Positions 1 through 11,205 of a stretch of 64,000 nt of DNA are shown here, one piece after another. The stretch comes from Persicaria tinctoria (lineage: Eukaryota > Streptophyta > Magnoliopsida > Caryophyllales > Polygonaceae). The notes below the pieces were generated by a model, which was not told the DNA's origin, did no database searches, and saw only the letters and a program-made list of their open reading frames with translations. Both the position numbers and the translations under genes were made by a program. The number at the start of each line of letters is the position of its first letter. Within the stretch, counting starts at the first letter, position 1. The stretch is taken from positions 13,040,688-13,104,687 of the forward strand of contig JBANSL010000013.1 in the NCBI GenBank assembly GCA_037127255.1. Direction: 5' to 3'.

Positions 1-730
1 AAACCATAATTTTTTTAAAATAAAACAATGGCCTGGGCATGCAAGGCAAAACTAAATCCTTGCACGCCAAGCGCAGTGTACGGACGATGATATAATCAAC
101 CATGACTTGCACGGCAAGGAGGAGGCCGGAGCATGGACGACGGCGACCGGGAAAGACGTCGAGCAAAGTCGAGCACACCCCGAATCAATATGGATGGATC
201 TGGGGTACGAGACAAGTCGCGAACACACTGTAAACCCCCAAATCAGGCAGTAGTGTCGGCGGCCAACAAGACCCCAAATCGAGGGGTAGACGTGGGGGAG
301 GCGGAGAACCAACAGACACCGGAAAAGGGAAAGTTGGAAGACAACAACCGAGTGGGGGATAAATCCTCGCTAGAGGATAAAGATTTGGGATCTGGCCTGG
401 AAAAGCAGCCGTCGAAGGGAGGAGCCTGGAAATAGCCACGACAACCGGGTGGGAGAACCAGGAGATATCAACGACGCACAAGGTGGTTTAGAGGATGAGG
501 GATGGGAGAGAGCTGGTCAGCAGCGGCCCGGGCAGAGATGGGGGGCGCCGAAAAAGCAAGGTTCACCGGTGGAGGGAGCACGACAAGGGTACCGACCGGA
601 AAAATTGCCGGGATCCGGCCACCATACACAAGAGAACGGGTGCACAAGACTAGATTGAAACGAGAAAGGGAGATCGGAGGGGATGATATATGCCCAACTC
701 TGGATTGAAAGGAATGAACGGGTGCACAAG
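1..730. other. GC-rich stretch, not recognised
   Basis: The first 730 bases are much richer in G and C than the DNA that follows. A 100-codon open frame runs at 133-435 on the plus strand and is almost entirely D, E, K, R, Q, G and P, with no motif, membrane segment or cysteine pattern I can name. Such composition would fit the 5' part of a LINE ORF1 or a GC-rich leader, but nothing proves either. No splice sites or promoter were found that would make it a gene. The left part lies outside the window. Confidence 0.3.
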
Positions 731-841
731 AAAGAATATCTCATTACTTATTAATGTAACTTGTCGTTGCTTATGTAATTTTCTACTATTTAATGTAAAT
801 CATGAAATAGAAACCTCGCAAACATATAATTTACTTAAGGT

Positions 842-961
842 GTTGAGTCGGGTAGATCGAGCTCCACTCGATAATAACTTTGCTCGAGCTCGACTCATTT
901 ATAAACGAGTTGCATATTAACAAGTAATACTCGACTTGTTCAGCTCGAATAACATCCCTAG
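842..961. repeat. degenerate CGAGCTCGACTCG-rich repeat fragment
   Basis: The stretch is built from variations of TCGAGCTCGACTCG and stops at AACATCCCTA. This resembles the internal part of plant hAT-type miniature elements whose ends read TAGGG. No matching second end or 8-bp duplication was found, so it is scored as a fragment. A run of about 17 A follows at 1004-1020. Confidence 0.35.
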
Positions 962-1050
962 TGGTTACTACTTACTAGAGACACCACTTATGGACGTTCT
1001 AATTAAAAAAAAAAAAAAAAGGAATTTAATACTGTATGATTTGTAACTTT

Positions 1051-1160
1051 GGAACTGGTCAACATCTAGACATTCTCATGACCTATCGGTCAACATAGAA
1101 TTGGCCACAAATATTTTACTCCCAACAAAATATATCCACCTCCGAACCTCCCTATAAAAA
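1051..1160 (+). promoter_or_regulatory. chitinase copy 1 promoter: two W-boxes and a TATA box
   Basis: TATAAAAA at 1153-1160 lies about 53 bases before the start codon. Two GGTCAA sites at 1057-1062 and 1088-1093 read TTGACC on the other strand, the W-box bound by WRKY factors. The same arrangement precedes chitinase copy 2 at 29871-29990, so the elements predate or accompanied the duplication. W-boxes would fit a pathogen- or stress-induced chitinase; that is inference from the family. Confidence 0.6.
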
Positions 1161-1212
1161 CCCAATCCCATACCCCATTTTCTCCACCACACCAAACAGC
1201 ATAACAATAACA

Positions 1213-2431
1213 ATGGCTCTCAACAAAAACCTCCTCCCTCTCGCTTTCCTCCTCGTCCTAGCTGGCTCCGCCGCCGCCCAGAACTGCGGCTGCGCCGCCG
1301 GCCTCTGCTGCAGCAAGTATGGCTTCTGCGGCACCACCCAGGCCTACTGCGGGGCAGGCTGCCAAGCGGGCCCTTGCACCTCCGGCGCGACCACCAGCCT
1401 ATCCAGCAGTGGAAGCATCTCAGATATCGTCACCGACGACTTCTTCAATGGCATCATTAACCAAGCTGACTCCTCCTGCGCCGGCAAGAACTTCTACACC
1501 CACTCAGCTTTCCTGTCCGCCACCGGCTCCTACCCAAGTTTTGGGACCACCGGCTCCTCCGATGACCAGAAGAGGGAGATCACCGCCTTCTTCGCCCATG
1601 TCACCCATGAGACCGGATGTAAGTTTGATGAAAACAACTATTTACTGCAAGAAAAATCGTGTATTTTGATCAATTCGTCACCTTAAGCGCGTCTCCCAAA
1701 GATACGGCGACGAAATAATATTTGTAACCCTAACTATCAATTTGTGACAAAAACTGTATTTTGTCGCATAAGGCTTATTGTGAGTTGTGACAAATTTGCC
1801 CTTTATCGCCATAAACCTTTTATGACGAAAATTAAGTTTGTCACCCTAAGCCTTTACTGGACAAACTTATGTTTTGTCACTCGAAGCCTTCAATGACAAA
1901 ATTATGTTTTGACACCGCCAGTTGAACACACCCTTACGTTATTTCTAGCACCATTATCAACTAATGTTACCAACCATTTGTTAACACTTTACGATGTAAT
2001 CTGAACATGTTTGAAATGCAGCATTTTGCTACATAGAGGAGATAAATGGAGCATCACACAGCTACTGCGACTCCTCAAACACGCAGTGGCCGTGCAACCC
2101 ATCGGTGAGTTACTACGGAAGAGGACCCCTCCAAATCTCATATAACTACAACTACGGCCCGGCTGGCCAGAGCATCGGGTTCGACGGCCTCAACTCCCCT
2201 CAGACGGTGGCCAGTGACCCTGTCATCTCCTTCAAGACCGCCTTGTGGTTCTGGAGTAACAATGTCCACTCAGTCATCACCGGAGGGCAGGGGTTCGGGG
2301 CCACTATCAGAGCCATCAACAGCATCGAATGCAACGGCGGGAACACTGCTCAGATGAACGACAGGGTCAGCCTCTACACAAAGTACTGTCAACAGCTTGG
2401 GGTTGACCCTGGCTCCAGCCTTACTTGCTAG
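1213..2431 (+). CDS. class IV chitinase (GH19), copy 1, two exons
   Basis: Secreted endochitinase that would hydrolyse beta-1,4-GlcNAc chains of fungal walls in the apoplast. Exon 1 is 1213-1618 and exon 2 is 2022-2431; the 403-bp intron has GT-AG ends and splits a codon after its first base. The joined frame is 271 residues, normal for class IV. Residues 1-22 form a signal peptide ending AAA before Gln23. A hevein-type chitin-binding domain with eight cysteines follows (about 24-55), then a Ser/Thr/Gly linker and the GH19 domain. The catalytic motif HETG is intact across the splice and is followed by [14 protein letters not shown] and the C-terminal CxQLGVDPG segment are present. Compared with copy 2 it has Ser for Gly before YYGRGP and Tyr for Trp in QISYNYNYG. 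The intron is 320 bases longer than that of copy 2 because of an insertion. No disabling change is visible, so it is probably functional. Confidence 0.93.
1660..1975. repeat. insertion in the intron of chitinase copy 1
   Basis: Aligning the two chitinase introns by eye (403 versus 83 bases) shows that both start GTAAG(T/C)TTG and both end with CCATTTGTTAACAC- or CATTTGTGAACAC-like sequence before GCAG. The extra ~320 bases in copy 1 are made of back-to-back motifs of the type TTTGTCACnC(T/G)AAGCC and GTGACAAA. This pattern is common in subterminal repeats of small DNA transposons, perhaps CACTA-type. I could not fix exact ends or a target duplication. Confidence 0.5.
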
Positions 2432-2498
2432 TTATGTATGCTATGTACAATAAGAAAGAGAAAGTCCTTGAAGATTTTCTCTCTTTTTTATAAGTTAT

Positions 2499-2504
2499 AA
2501 TAAA
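2499..2504 (+). terminator. poly(A) signal of chitinase copy 1
   Basis: AATAAA lies 68 bases after the TAG stop, inside an AT-rich 3' UTR. The equivalent signal after copy 2 is at 30975-30980. The Mutator-like element begins 50 bases further on. Confidence 0.5.
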
Positions 2505-2839
2505 GTGAATGTACGTACGTACGTATGGTTATCACATGACTTAAATAAGATATTCGGAAATTTCGCCAGGTAACCCTAGGGTATTGTAATTTTCGCGAGG
2601 TATACAACTCTTTGGCAAGTAGAATTTGCCTATAGTTTTGGCACTTTACTACTTGACCTGCTCAGTGGCAAGAATATACCACCAAGTCATCTCAATTTTC
2701 TTTCTTGATCACGTAATTCCTGCAATGAAAACAACTTATTCAACTTTGTTTAACCTTTAATCTGCCAAAATATTGTGAATCCGGTTGAACTTGGTTCTTT
2801 CTTGTTGACAATAATTTCTTGTATTGATCCATTTATTGA

Positions 2840-3264
<425 letters not shown>

Positions 3265-3664
3265 AACTAAGGTATCCCCACGTCATTATTGCTTGACTTC
3301 CATCAACAAAAATTCCATGCTTTCTCTTTTGGTGTCTATTTACTTATCCTGCATGTAAATTCATGGTATGAAGTCTACATATCCGTATGAAAGGAATTGG
3401 CAAATTTCCAAATTTGTTATCATTAACCAAAAGTTCTATGCAATCCAAAGCAGAACTGTGGGGCTCGTGGAGAGGGCAGACATTTTGAGGGGTTTTGTCA
3501 CCTCTTGGTTATGCTTGCTCAAGATTAGATCTCATTACCATACATGAAATCTTGGATGATGTTGGTTAGGGGATGTTCAAACTCAATCAGCTTTAGTGGA
3601 TGCTAAAACTCAAATCATCTATTGATTCTGAAATGGTTCAATGTTTGTGGTGTGTTGGTTCATG

Positions 3665-4093
3665 TAGAGCTGGCAAAACCCGACCCGAACCCGAAAACCC
3701 GACTCGATCGACCCGGAACCGATTGTTTTGAACACCGATCAACCCGACCCATTTTGGACCCGAAATCCGAATAACCAATAACCGAAACTCACCCAAATCC
3801 GAATGAACCGAACCCGATTCAACCGAAACCCATTAAGACCCGAACCCTTTACAACCGAAACCCGATATAACCCGAACTTTAAGATACATTCTAGTAAATT
3901 TTTCAAAATGAATATTGAAATAACTGAAACCCGAGACAACCGAAACCCGAATGAACCGAAACCCGATACAACCGAAATCCGAACCCGACCCAACCAAATG
4001 ACCAAATTATTAGACCTTACCCGAAACCCGAATAACCCGAAACCGGACTAACCGAACCCGAACCCAATCCGACCCGCCCGATTGCCACCTCTA
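3665..4093. mobile_element. hAT-type miniature element filled with AACCCGA-type minisatellite
   Basis: The ends are TAGAGCTGGCAA (3665-3676) and, inverted, TAGAGGTGGCAA (4082-4093). The 8-bp target duplication GGTTCATG is exact at 3657-3664 and 4094-4101. TAG-ended TIRs with 8-bp duplications are typical of hAT miniature elements. The interior is a degenerate series of ACCCGAA, ACCGAAACCCGA and ACCCGACC words without coding capacity. It is inserted in the Mutator-like element. Confidence 0.8.
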
Positions 4094-4189
4094 GGTTCAT
4101 GCATGACAGTCAGTTTGAGTAAGAGAATGACTGATATGTTTATGTCTCATTGAAGATAGAACATGTTAGCTTCTTGGTTTGAAAATTTT

Positions 4190-4257
4190 GGTTTATTAGC
4201 TCAATTGGTAGAGCATTGTACTTAGCACAAGATGTGAGTTCGAATCCCACAAAAGCC
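4190..4257 (+). pseudogene. tRNA-like sequence
   Basis: An A-box (TAGCTCAATTGG) and a B-box-like AGTTCGAATCC are spaced as in a tRNA, and the T arm GTGAG/CCCAC pairs. The acceptor ends (GGTTTAT against AAAAGCC) pair only partly. About four bases are missing between D and T arms, so no normal seven-base anticodon loop can form and no amino acid is assigned. It is a mirror partner of 4349-4415. Confidence 0.5.
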
Positions 4258-4348
4258 ATACGTACATGCATTGTATTAGCCTCTTGCTTTGAAATTTTTT
4301 GCAAAGCTTTTGTAGCGTAGATCTTTAACAAGTATAAATCATTGTATT

Positions 4349-4415
4349 AGTCTATGTAGGAGTCGAACCCACATCTTGTGCATAAGCACATGCTCTACCG
4401 GTTGAGCTATAGACT
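4349..4415 (-). pseudogene. tRNA-like sequence, opposite strand
   Basis: The acceptor stem AGTCTAT/ATAGACT pairs over all seven bases, the A-box TAGCTCAACCGG and the B-box GGTTCGACTCC are intact, and the T stem GTGGG/CCTAC pairs with one G-U. As in 4190-4257 the stretch between D and T arms is 19 bases, about four short, so the anticodon arm is not canonical. Pol III boxes could still drive transcription. The two sequences lie head to head about 90 bp apart. Confidence 0.5.
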
Positions 4416-4429
4416 TTTTAGCAAGCTTC

Positions 4430-5370
4430 AGTCCATAATAGAATGGACAATATGAACTATATGAATATCATGTTCAATCTTACATTTAAGTTTTCTTATA
4501 TATTTGACTTAAAATGCTTCTGTTGTGTATAAGAGCCGGTTTCAAATATTTTTTTTATGCTTTTTTTTCTACTTCAATTAGACATAGAGTTGTCAGCTTG
4601 GTTTCCGATAAACTTATATAACACTATTTTGTATAGAAAGAGCAATATAGTAGTTGACACTTAAATTAGAAAATGTAATTTCAAAACCCTTTTTCAAATT
4701 AAAACCGGTACAGTATGGCTTCAATGACTTCAGTTTAAAACCTTCTATTAAATGGTATCCAAATCACATTGAGTCATTGACAATGCTAGATTTTTTTTTA
4801 TAGCAAAAACAATGCTCATAGGCTGAAAGTTTCTGCAATAGTAAGGCAAATCCCCAAATACAATCCCTAATTCAAATGAGAGCAATAGTAAACTAACGTT
4901 TATTTGATCAATCACAATTTTGGCACCAGTTTTGCACAACCATCCCACAATTGAGCAGAGAACAAAACAACTTTCTGGAGCAGAGAATAAAACACAATCA
5001 ATGAAGAAAACATATTTCTAAAACATATTTCTGAAACCCTAAATTTTCTAAGAGAAAAAAAATCCAAAAGGCATAAATACATACCTATAGTCGAACTCCA
5101 CCCACCGGTCGACAGATTCTGCCTTCGCCTCCACCCACATATCGCCGGTCTCGGCCTCCAGTCGCAACCTCCCCTGCTTCTCGTTATTTCTTCGTCGCCT
5201 ACCTCTAGACAGGTGAGTTTTCTTTTAGATATTTTGCGACCGTCGAGCCCATTGTTGCCGGAATTCACGCCAAGACTCTTCCCCCAACATCGGCACCGGC
5301 GAACGACAATTTGCCTCCTCGTGGTGCATCGCCTGATCACCCTCTTTGCTTCACAGAAGAATGGGCTTCT
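4430..5370. other. non-coding part of the Mutator-like element
   Basis: The first 650 bases are AT-rich with nothing recognised. From about 5085 to 5350 the plus strand becomes GC-rich and pyrimidine-rich (TCGCCTCC, CCTCCCC) and reads CTCTAGACAG|GTGAGTTTTC at about 5205-5225, like a 5' UTR exon followed by a splice donor. It may be another captured gene start. No coding frame follows before the LINE insertion. Confidence 0.35.
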
Positions 5371-5421
5371 TTTTTTTTTTGGTGCTAAGGCCGGGCTAGG
5401 CCCGGAACTAAGTTGAAACAA

Positions 5422-8400
5422 CTAAGAGACAGCTCTAGCAGAAGCTAGAGGGTGTAACAATTCACGAATGCAGTCCGGGGCTGCTGTGAACACCTCGAGC
5501 TCAGCTGGTCTGCCAAACACGGCTTTGGCTATCGCATCCGCCGTTGTATTAGCTTGACGTCGCGCGAGCTTGATCTTGATTTCCCAGTTCCCGTCTCTGA
5601 TTAGCTGCCTACACTGCAGCAACAGTTGGCGATTGGCTCCAGTCGGGTTCCTTTCTGCCATCAGCTTGGCCCAAACGTTCGCACTGTCTAATTCGACTTC
5701 GAGTCTTCGAATTCCCAAGTCCTGAGCAACTCTTAGCCCATGTAACACCGCCCAGCTATCCGCTCTGTCCGCCGACCAGAACCCACACTTGAACCCATAG
5801 GCCCTCCTGAATTGACCCAAGTGGTCACGCAGAATTCCTCCCCCGCCTGCCATACCTGGATTTCCTCTCGAGGATCCATCGGTGTTGAGCTTTATCCACC
5901 CGGGCTCTGGCGGATGCCACTCAATCACAGTTTCCCCTCGATCAAGCATCGACCCAACCTGTCTGCGTTCCTTGTCTGTGATGTGCTGATACAGTGAGAC
6001 TTGTTGCCAAACACGATCCGCTAGCCCCTTCGTCATTGAGCCCCCCTGGAATACTAGCTCGTTTCGCACTTTCCATGTCAACCATAGCATGGTTAAGAAG
6101 GTCCCAGACCATCTATCCTCCTTATTGGTGTTGAGGAACACCCACTCCTGGATGTTGGTTGAGGAGAAAAAGCTAGGTAGTAACCTATTATCTCCCAGGA
6201 TCAGCCATATTTTTTTGATTTCTTCACAGTCCCTTAGGAGATGAAGGCTTGTCTCCTCCCTTCTGCATCTCGGACAGTTCGAAGACTGAGATAGGTGGCG
6301 CCGGACTCGAATGGCATTACAAAGAATAGCATCATGGGCAACGAGGAACGCGAAAGCCCGCGTCCGTTGCTGCGCCGGCATCCTCCACAGGTTCTTCCAA
6401 CCTTGCTCTCCAGGATCCCCCATATCTCTTCTAATCAACGCCAAAGCCGAACTCGTCGTGAATTCCCCTGAAGCCGTGTGTCCCCAATAGAGAGAATCCG
6501 ACGCCTCCTCATCGTTGATGACTTTAATAGATCTAAGACGTTGGATCGCGGGTTCAAACAAGTGGGATGAGATGCGTTCCCACTCCCAATCCTCGCCATC
6601 CCACATCTCCTCAATTGTGCAGCCTAGCTCCTCTTCCGGTACTTGCCCCTGCACCTCATCCATGAGTGGATTGTTCTGGAGCCACGGATGTATCCAAAAC
6701 AGTGTTGACTTCCCATTGCCAACATCCACACGGATCCCCGGAGTGAGGGCCCTAGCACTGTGCACGACGCCTTTCCATAACTCGGAATTGCGTCTCTTGT
6801 GCTCAAACATGTCCACATCCAATCGACTGTCACAGTACTTCCCTCTTATCAATCTACTCCAAAGTGTCGTTGGTTGTTGTATCATTCGCCAACCCAGCTT
6901 CGCGAGAGTGGCTTGATTCGTTTCTCTCATTGGGCGAATCCCTAAGCCACCACCATGCTTAGGCGCATGAAGTAAATCCTTTCTAAGAAGGTGAATTCGT
7001 CGATTACCTGGCGTCGATCCCCAGACAAAACCCCTTACCGCCTTATCAATATCATCACACACCCTCCTGGGCAATAGAGAGGACTGCATCGTATACATCG
7101 GGAGGCTTGTGAGGACCAAATTGGCAAGCGTGACACGACCGACGAATGAAAGCGATCTGGACTTCCACCCATTCAGTCTTGCCGTGACCTTCTCCAGTAG
7201 ATAGGCGTATCTCTCTGTGGACAACCGGGAGCACGAGGTGGGCACGCCCAAATAATTCCCAAACTCCGGCGTGATTGGCATGGCCATGACGCTACTGATT
7301 TCATTTTTAATATCTCTTGGGACATTCCGAGAAAAGAATATCGAACTCTTTTCCAAGCTTACCTTTTCCCCGGATTCCTTGCAAAACATATCCAAGCAAT
7401 CCTTCATCGTTTGTCCTTGTTCAGCCATTGCTTCCCCAATCAAGATCAGATCATCGGCGAAGAAGAGATGCGAGATTGACACACCACCCACGGTCACTGG
7501 TTTCCACCGTCCCGCAGTAATGGCATCCTGAATAATATGGCCTAGATACTCCATACAAATGACGAATAAGTATGGGGAGAGGGGGTCCCCCTGCCGGATA
7601 CCTCTCGTCGGACTGAAGCTGCCTGCTCTGTCCCCATTCCACAAGACATCCATCTTGCCCATTGTCTGACAGAGCATAATCGTATCGATAAGTTTTCCGG
7701 GTAGTTGAGCCTTCTCGAGCATTCCTCGAAGGAATTTCCAGTCAATCCGATCGTAAGCCTTCTCAAGATCTACCTTGACTATCATCCATTTTCTTCTTCT
7801 TCGCTCACCCATTGAGTGCAATATCTCTCGGACAACGACTATGTTATCGATGATTTGGCACCCCGGGATGAAGCTAGATTGCGTTGGGGCTATGAGTAGT
7901 GGGAGCACAGGCTTGAGTCGATTCACCACGAGCTTAGTAGCAATCTTAAATATTACATTAAGTAAGGAGATTGGGCGAAATTGCTTTGGGGTGGCCGGGT
8001 TCGGGCACTTCAGAATCAACACCATTAGTGCATCTCCCATACGATCAGCAGAGTGGCCCTCATTTAATAATCTCAGAACAGTTTCGCAAACTTGGTCCCC
8101 CACCAAGCTCCAATTTCGTTGGTAGAAGAGCGTCGGGAAGCCATCAGGGCCTGGCGCCTTGTACGGTCCCATTCGCTTAACAACCGGCCAAACTTCCGAG
8201 GCTCTGAAAGGGGCTGCAACAGCCTCCATCTTCTCAGCTTCAAGCAATGGGAAGGTGTGTCTCTTAGCAGCTCCCGCACTGGCCTCTTTCACTGTCTCCA
8301 CCGTGTATAGTTGCTCAAAAAAACTCACCACCATTTCCTTGATTGTGTTCGTATCCTCTTCCCATTCGCCCAGTTCATTCTGCAGTGCCACGATCTTGTT

Positions 8401-9819
8401 TGCTCTCCTTCTAACAATAGTAGATAAGTGATAGAAACGTCTATTTCTATCACTGTGTATCATGAAGTTTGCTCTTGACTTCTGGAACCAGAGGTATTGT
8501 TCCTAGTGCAGGACCTCCTCTAAATCCTTGCATAACTGCTCCTCTAGTCGTAGCAAGTAGTCTGATATTCGTACAGCCATCTTCAATCTAACTCCACCAA
8601 TACGCCGTTCAAGGCTTCTTTTCTTTCTAAAAATGTTGCCAAACACATCTCGGTTCCACTCGATCAGCCCCGACTTTAGTCCCTTGAGTGCAATGCAGGT
8701 GTCCGTCTCCTTCTCCCACTTCGAATTCAGGAACTCCTGAAACTGATCGTGTAGCAGCCAAGCAGATTGAAATCGAAAAGGCCTATATGTCCCTCCCGTT
8801 GATCTGGTCGGTTGGAGCTGAAGAAGAATTGGCGCGTGGTCCGAATGGGCTGCAACTAAGTGGCTGACTGATGCTTCCGGGAACACCACCCTCCAATCCG
8901 GGCAGCAGAGGACTCGGTCGAGTCTAGCAGCAACCCTTGTGGCAATTCTTCTCCCACGCCACCACGTGAATGGCGCTCCTGAAAAGCCCACGTCCAGTAG
9001 GTCCATCGACTCTATCCATTCGTTGAAGGCATGATCTGTTCTGTTGGAGCCAACAGACGAACCCGGAGTTCGCTCATGGGCCCCCAGGGTAGCGTTAAAG
9101 TCTCCCGCCAACACCCAAGGACGGGTATTGTGGCTGGCAAAGTCTAGTAAGCTCCTCCACAGATCAAGTCGTCGGGTATGGCTAGGGGCTGCATAGATGG
9201 CCGACATCACCCACAGCTCCTCCCCACGTCTCTGCACATTCACTGTAAGATGTTGAGGGTGTCTAATAAGCATGGTTACTATCACCTCCGAGGTTCGCCA
9301 TATCACCCATATGCCCTCGGAGAACCCTACTGCCTCCATACTTTCACAACCATCAAAACCGATTATGCTGCATGCTCTGTCTGTCGTCTCTCCGCTAATC
9401 CTTGGCTCCACTAGGATCAAAACTTGCGGGTCATGGCTTTGAACAATCTCTTGCAGCGCCATATGGAACACGTTGCTCCCTGCGCCGTTGGTATTCCAGG
9501 CTATTATTCGTAGATTATTCATATTAACTAAGGTTTGTTGAATAGCTCCAAAGACAGTGTGACTAGGCATCTGCATAGCATCTGCAAAAGCAAAGGCAGC
9601 CTCGTTAAGGCGGTCAATTGCATCATTGATGGATTGGGGCACTGAAGCCCGGCATAATAACGGCTGAGTTTCTGTTATCATCGGAAACAGATCCACCGTC
9701 AAACGGCTTGCTAGTGATGGCAAAACTACTAAGAACGATCCGGTCCGGCGGTTCGTCATCAGGAAGCTTCTTTGGGACCGCACTGGGACTATCGTGACAT
9801 ACGGTCCCAGACTCATCAC
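5422..9819 (-). pseudogene. LINE ORF2: endonuclease, reverse transcriptase, RNase H (one internal stop)
   Basis: The frame runs from 9819 down to 5422, about 1,465 codons, interrupted once by a TAG at 8503-8505. The same frame continues directly after it (EQYLWFQKSRANF), so a single CAG-to-TAG change is the likeliest cause. In order: an apurinic-type endonuclease (starting LRIIAWNTNG, with AGDFNATL and HSDHAPI), reverse transcriptase (QSSFIPG, KAYDRIDW, RQGDPLSPYLF, catalytic FADD), a CPRC/HLLRDC zinc-knuckle region (zf-RVT), and a C-terminal RNase H starting KLNTDGSSRGNPG. In RNase H the usual AEL/AEL-W glutamate position reads ADSW, Asp for Glu, which may weaken it. The protein would nick target DNA and copy the element RNA onto it in the nucleus. 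The stop splits endonuclease from RT. Confidence 0.92.
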
Positions 9820-9936
9820 TGACCAGAGATTTTGTTGCTTCTTTTGATACTGGAGGGAAAACGAACTTCTCTGATCTCTCGAACTGTTGAGCGTTTCCTT
9901 GCGAGGTCTTTGCGTTGTTCCCGCTTCTTCTGTTTG

Positions 9937-11205
9937 CTAGATTTGAGTGTTGGGGGCGTTTGAGTTGCTTGGTGGGAGCATTTGAGTTCTTATCAGCAGC
10001 AACCTCGTTAATGATTGCTTCCAGGACCTTATCACTCTTCCCTGATTCTCGGCCTTACCATACCCGCTCCTCCCTTTCTCCTTGTCGCCGGCCCTCAACG
10101 ACTTTTCTTCCGGTGAGCCCTTCCGACCAGTCTCAGCAGAACTAGAACTAGTAACTTTCTTTCCTTTTCCTTGCGCCATAGTACCCTCAGTAGCGTGTGT
10201 GGTGGCAGTGTTGCTGATGCGACGCTGGCCAGCCTTACGCGCTTGCATCCACTCACCGAAATCAGAGTCGCCTACCTTAGTCGCCTGCACAGGAACAGAC
10301 TGCCGATTCTCTTCTTGCTTTTCACAACTCCCTGCATCATGCCCAACTTTGCCACACTTGAAGCAAACCATTCGGATGCCTTCATACTGAATCGGCCAGA
10401 TTCTCCCGTCCATTCGGAACTTAGACAATAGAGGCTTGGTCAGATCAACTTCAACGCTCATTCTAGCAAACTGACCCCGTTCTGCCATAGCCGCAATGCT
10501 GTCTATACGGAGGACTCGTCCTATCTTCTGCCCTATCAATCTGAGAAACTTGTGATTGAAATATTCGACATGGAGACCAGGAATACGCACCCACACAGTT
10601 AGGGTAGTGATTTTTGCCTCACTGGCGTCGAATCTTGGAGCCCACCTTCGGATCGTTAAGTAATTGTCACTAATCATCCAGGGTCCCTCTAGCAGTACAT
10701 GGTCGTAATCTGCCTGGTTTGAGAAGCGAGCTATGTAGTAGTCATTTCCTAGATCGACCAGCGAGAACGGTGCCTTCAAAGCCCACTTCTGGGATAGTCG
10801 TCGGTGCAGTTGCATATACCCTGGTCCTTTGTCGAACATCTTAATAATTAACGTGTCTGTCCATGGTTTCCACAAATCTTCCTTCTCTGTTCTGCTTAGA
10901 GTAATGGTGGGGCAAAGAGGGTCATCATCCTCCGGTCTCTCAGCATCCTCGGCTAGCATTTCGGCATCGCCCGTATCCCTGAAAATAGCGCTAGTCTGTC
11001 CCACAGCGAAGCTTTCATTAGCCCCCATCATTAGCTTATCCTTGTAATTCAAACCTCCGGCCCCGGCTCCACTCTGTGGCTCCGGAGAGATTTGTACACC
11101 CCCAGACGGAATCGTCAGTGAAACACTCCCTTCAAGCTTGTCGTCCGACCCCTTGTTGCCAGCATCAAAAGTCCGGCCACGGTCCCGATCACGATCCATT
11201 TCCAT
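9937..11205 (-). CDS. LINE ORF1: DUF4283 and CCHC zinc-knuckle RNA-binding protein
   Basis: A 422-residue open frame with an ATG at 11205. The N-terminal ~90 residues are charged and low complexity. A DUF4283 domain follows, with KAPFSLVDLGNDYYIARF, VLLEGPWMISDNYLTIRRW and WVRIPGLHVEYFN, and then CFKCGKVGHDAGSC, the plant-LINE CCHC knuckle. The tail is basic and Ser/Lys-rich, ending NTQI. In this family the protein coats the element RNA to form the transposition particle. It is uninterrupted, which with the single stop in ORF2 suggests a fairly recent insertion. Start choice: it is the first ATG, 85 bases inside the predicted 5' end. Confidence 0.9.
   Translation of the reverse strand: MEMDRDRDRGRTFDAGNKGSDDKLEGSVSLTIPSGGVQISPEPQSGAGAGGLNYKDKLMMGANESFAVGQTSAIFRDTGDAEMLAEDAERPEDDDPLCPTITLSRTEKEDLWKPWTDTLIIKMFDKGPGYMQLHRRLSQKWALKAPFSLVDLGNDYYIARFSNQADYDHVLLEGPWMISDNYLTIRRWAPRFDASEAKITTLTVWVRIPGLHVEYFNHKFLRLIGQKIGRVLRIDSIAAMAERGQFARMSVEVDLTKPLLSKFRMDGRIWPIQYEGIRMVCFKCGKVGHDAGSCEKQEENRQSVPVQATKVGDSDFGEWMQARKAGQRRISNTATTHATEGTMAQGKGKKVTSSSSAETGRKGSPEEKSLRAGDKEKGRSGYGKAENQGRVIRSWKQSLTRLLLIRTQMLPPSNSNAPNTQI

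Noticed and set aside
133..435. 100-codon open frame near the left edge
   Set aside because: Strongly hydrophilic, low complexity, no family motif, no promoter or splice signals; kept only as an unrecognised GC-rich stretch.
5812..8431. Several plus-strand open frames opposite the LINE ORF2
   Set aside because: They are the complement of a clear reverse-transcriptase gene and have no motifs of their own.
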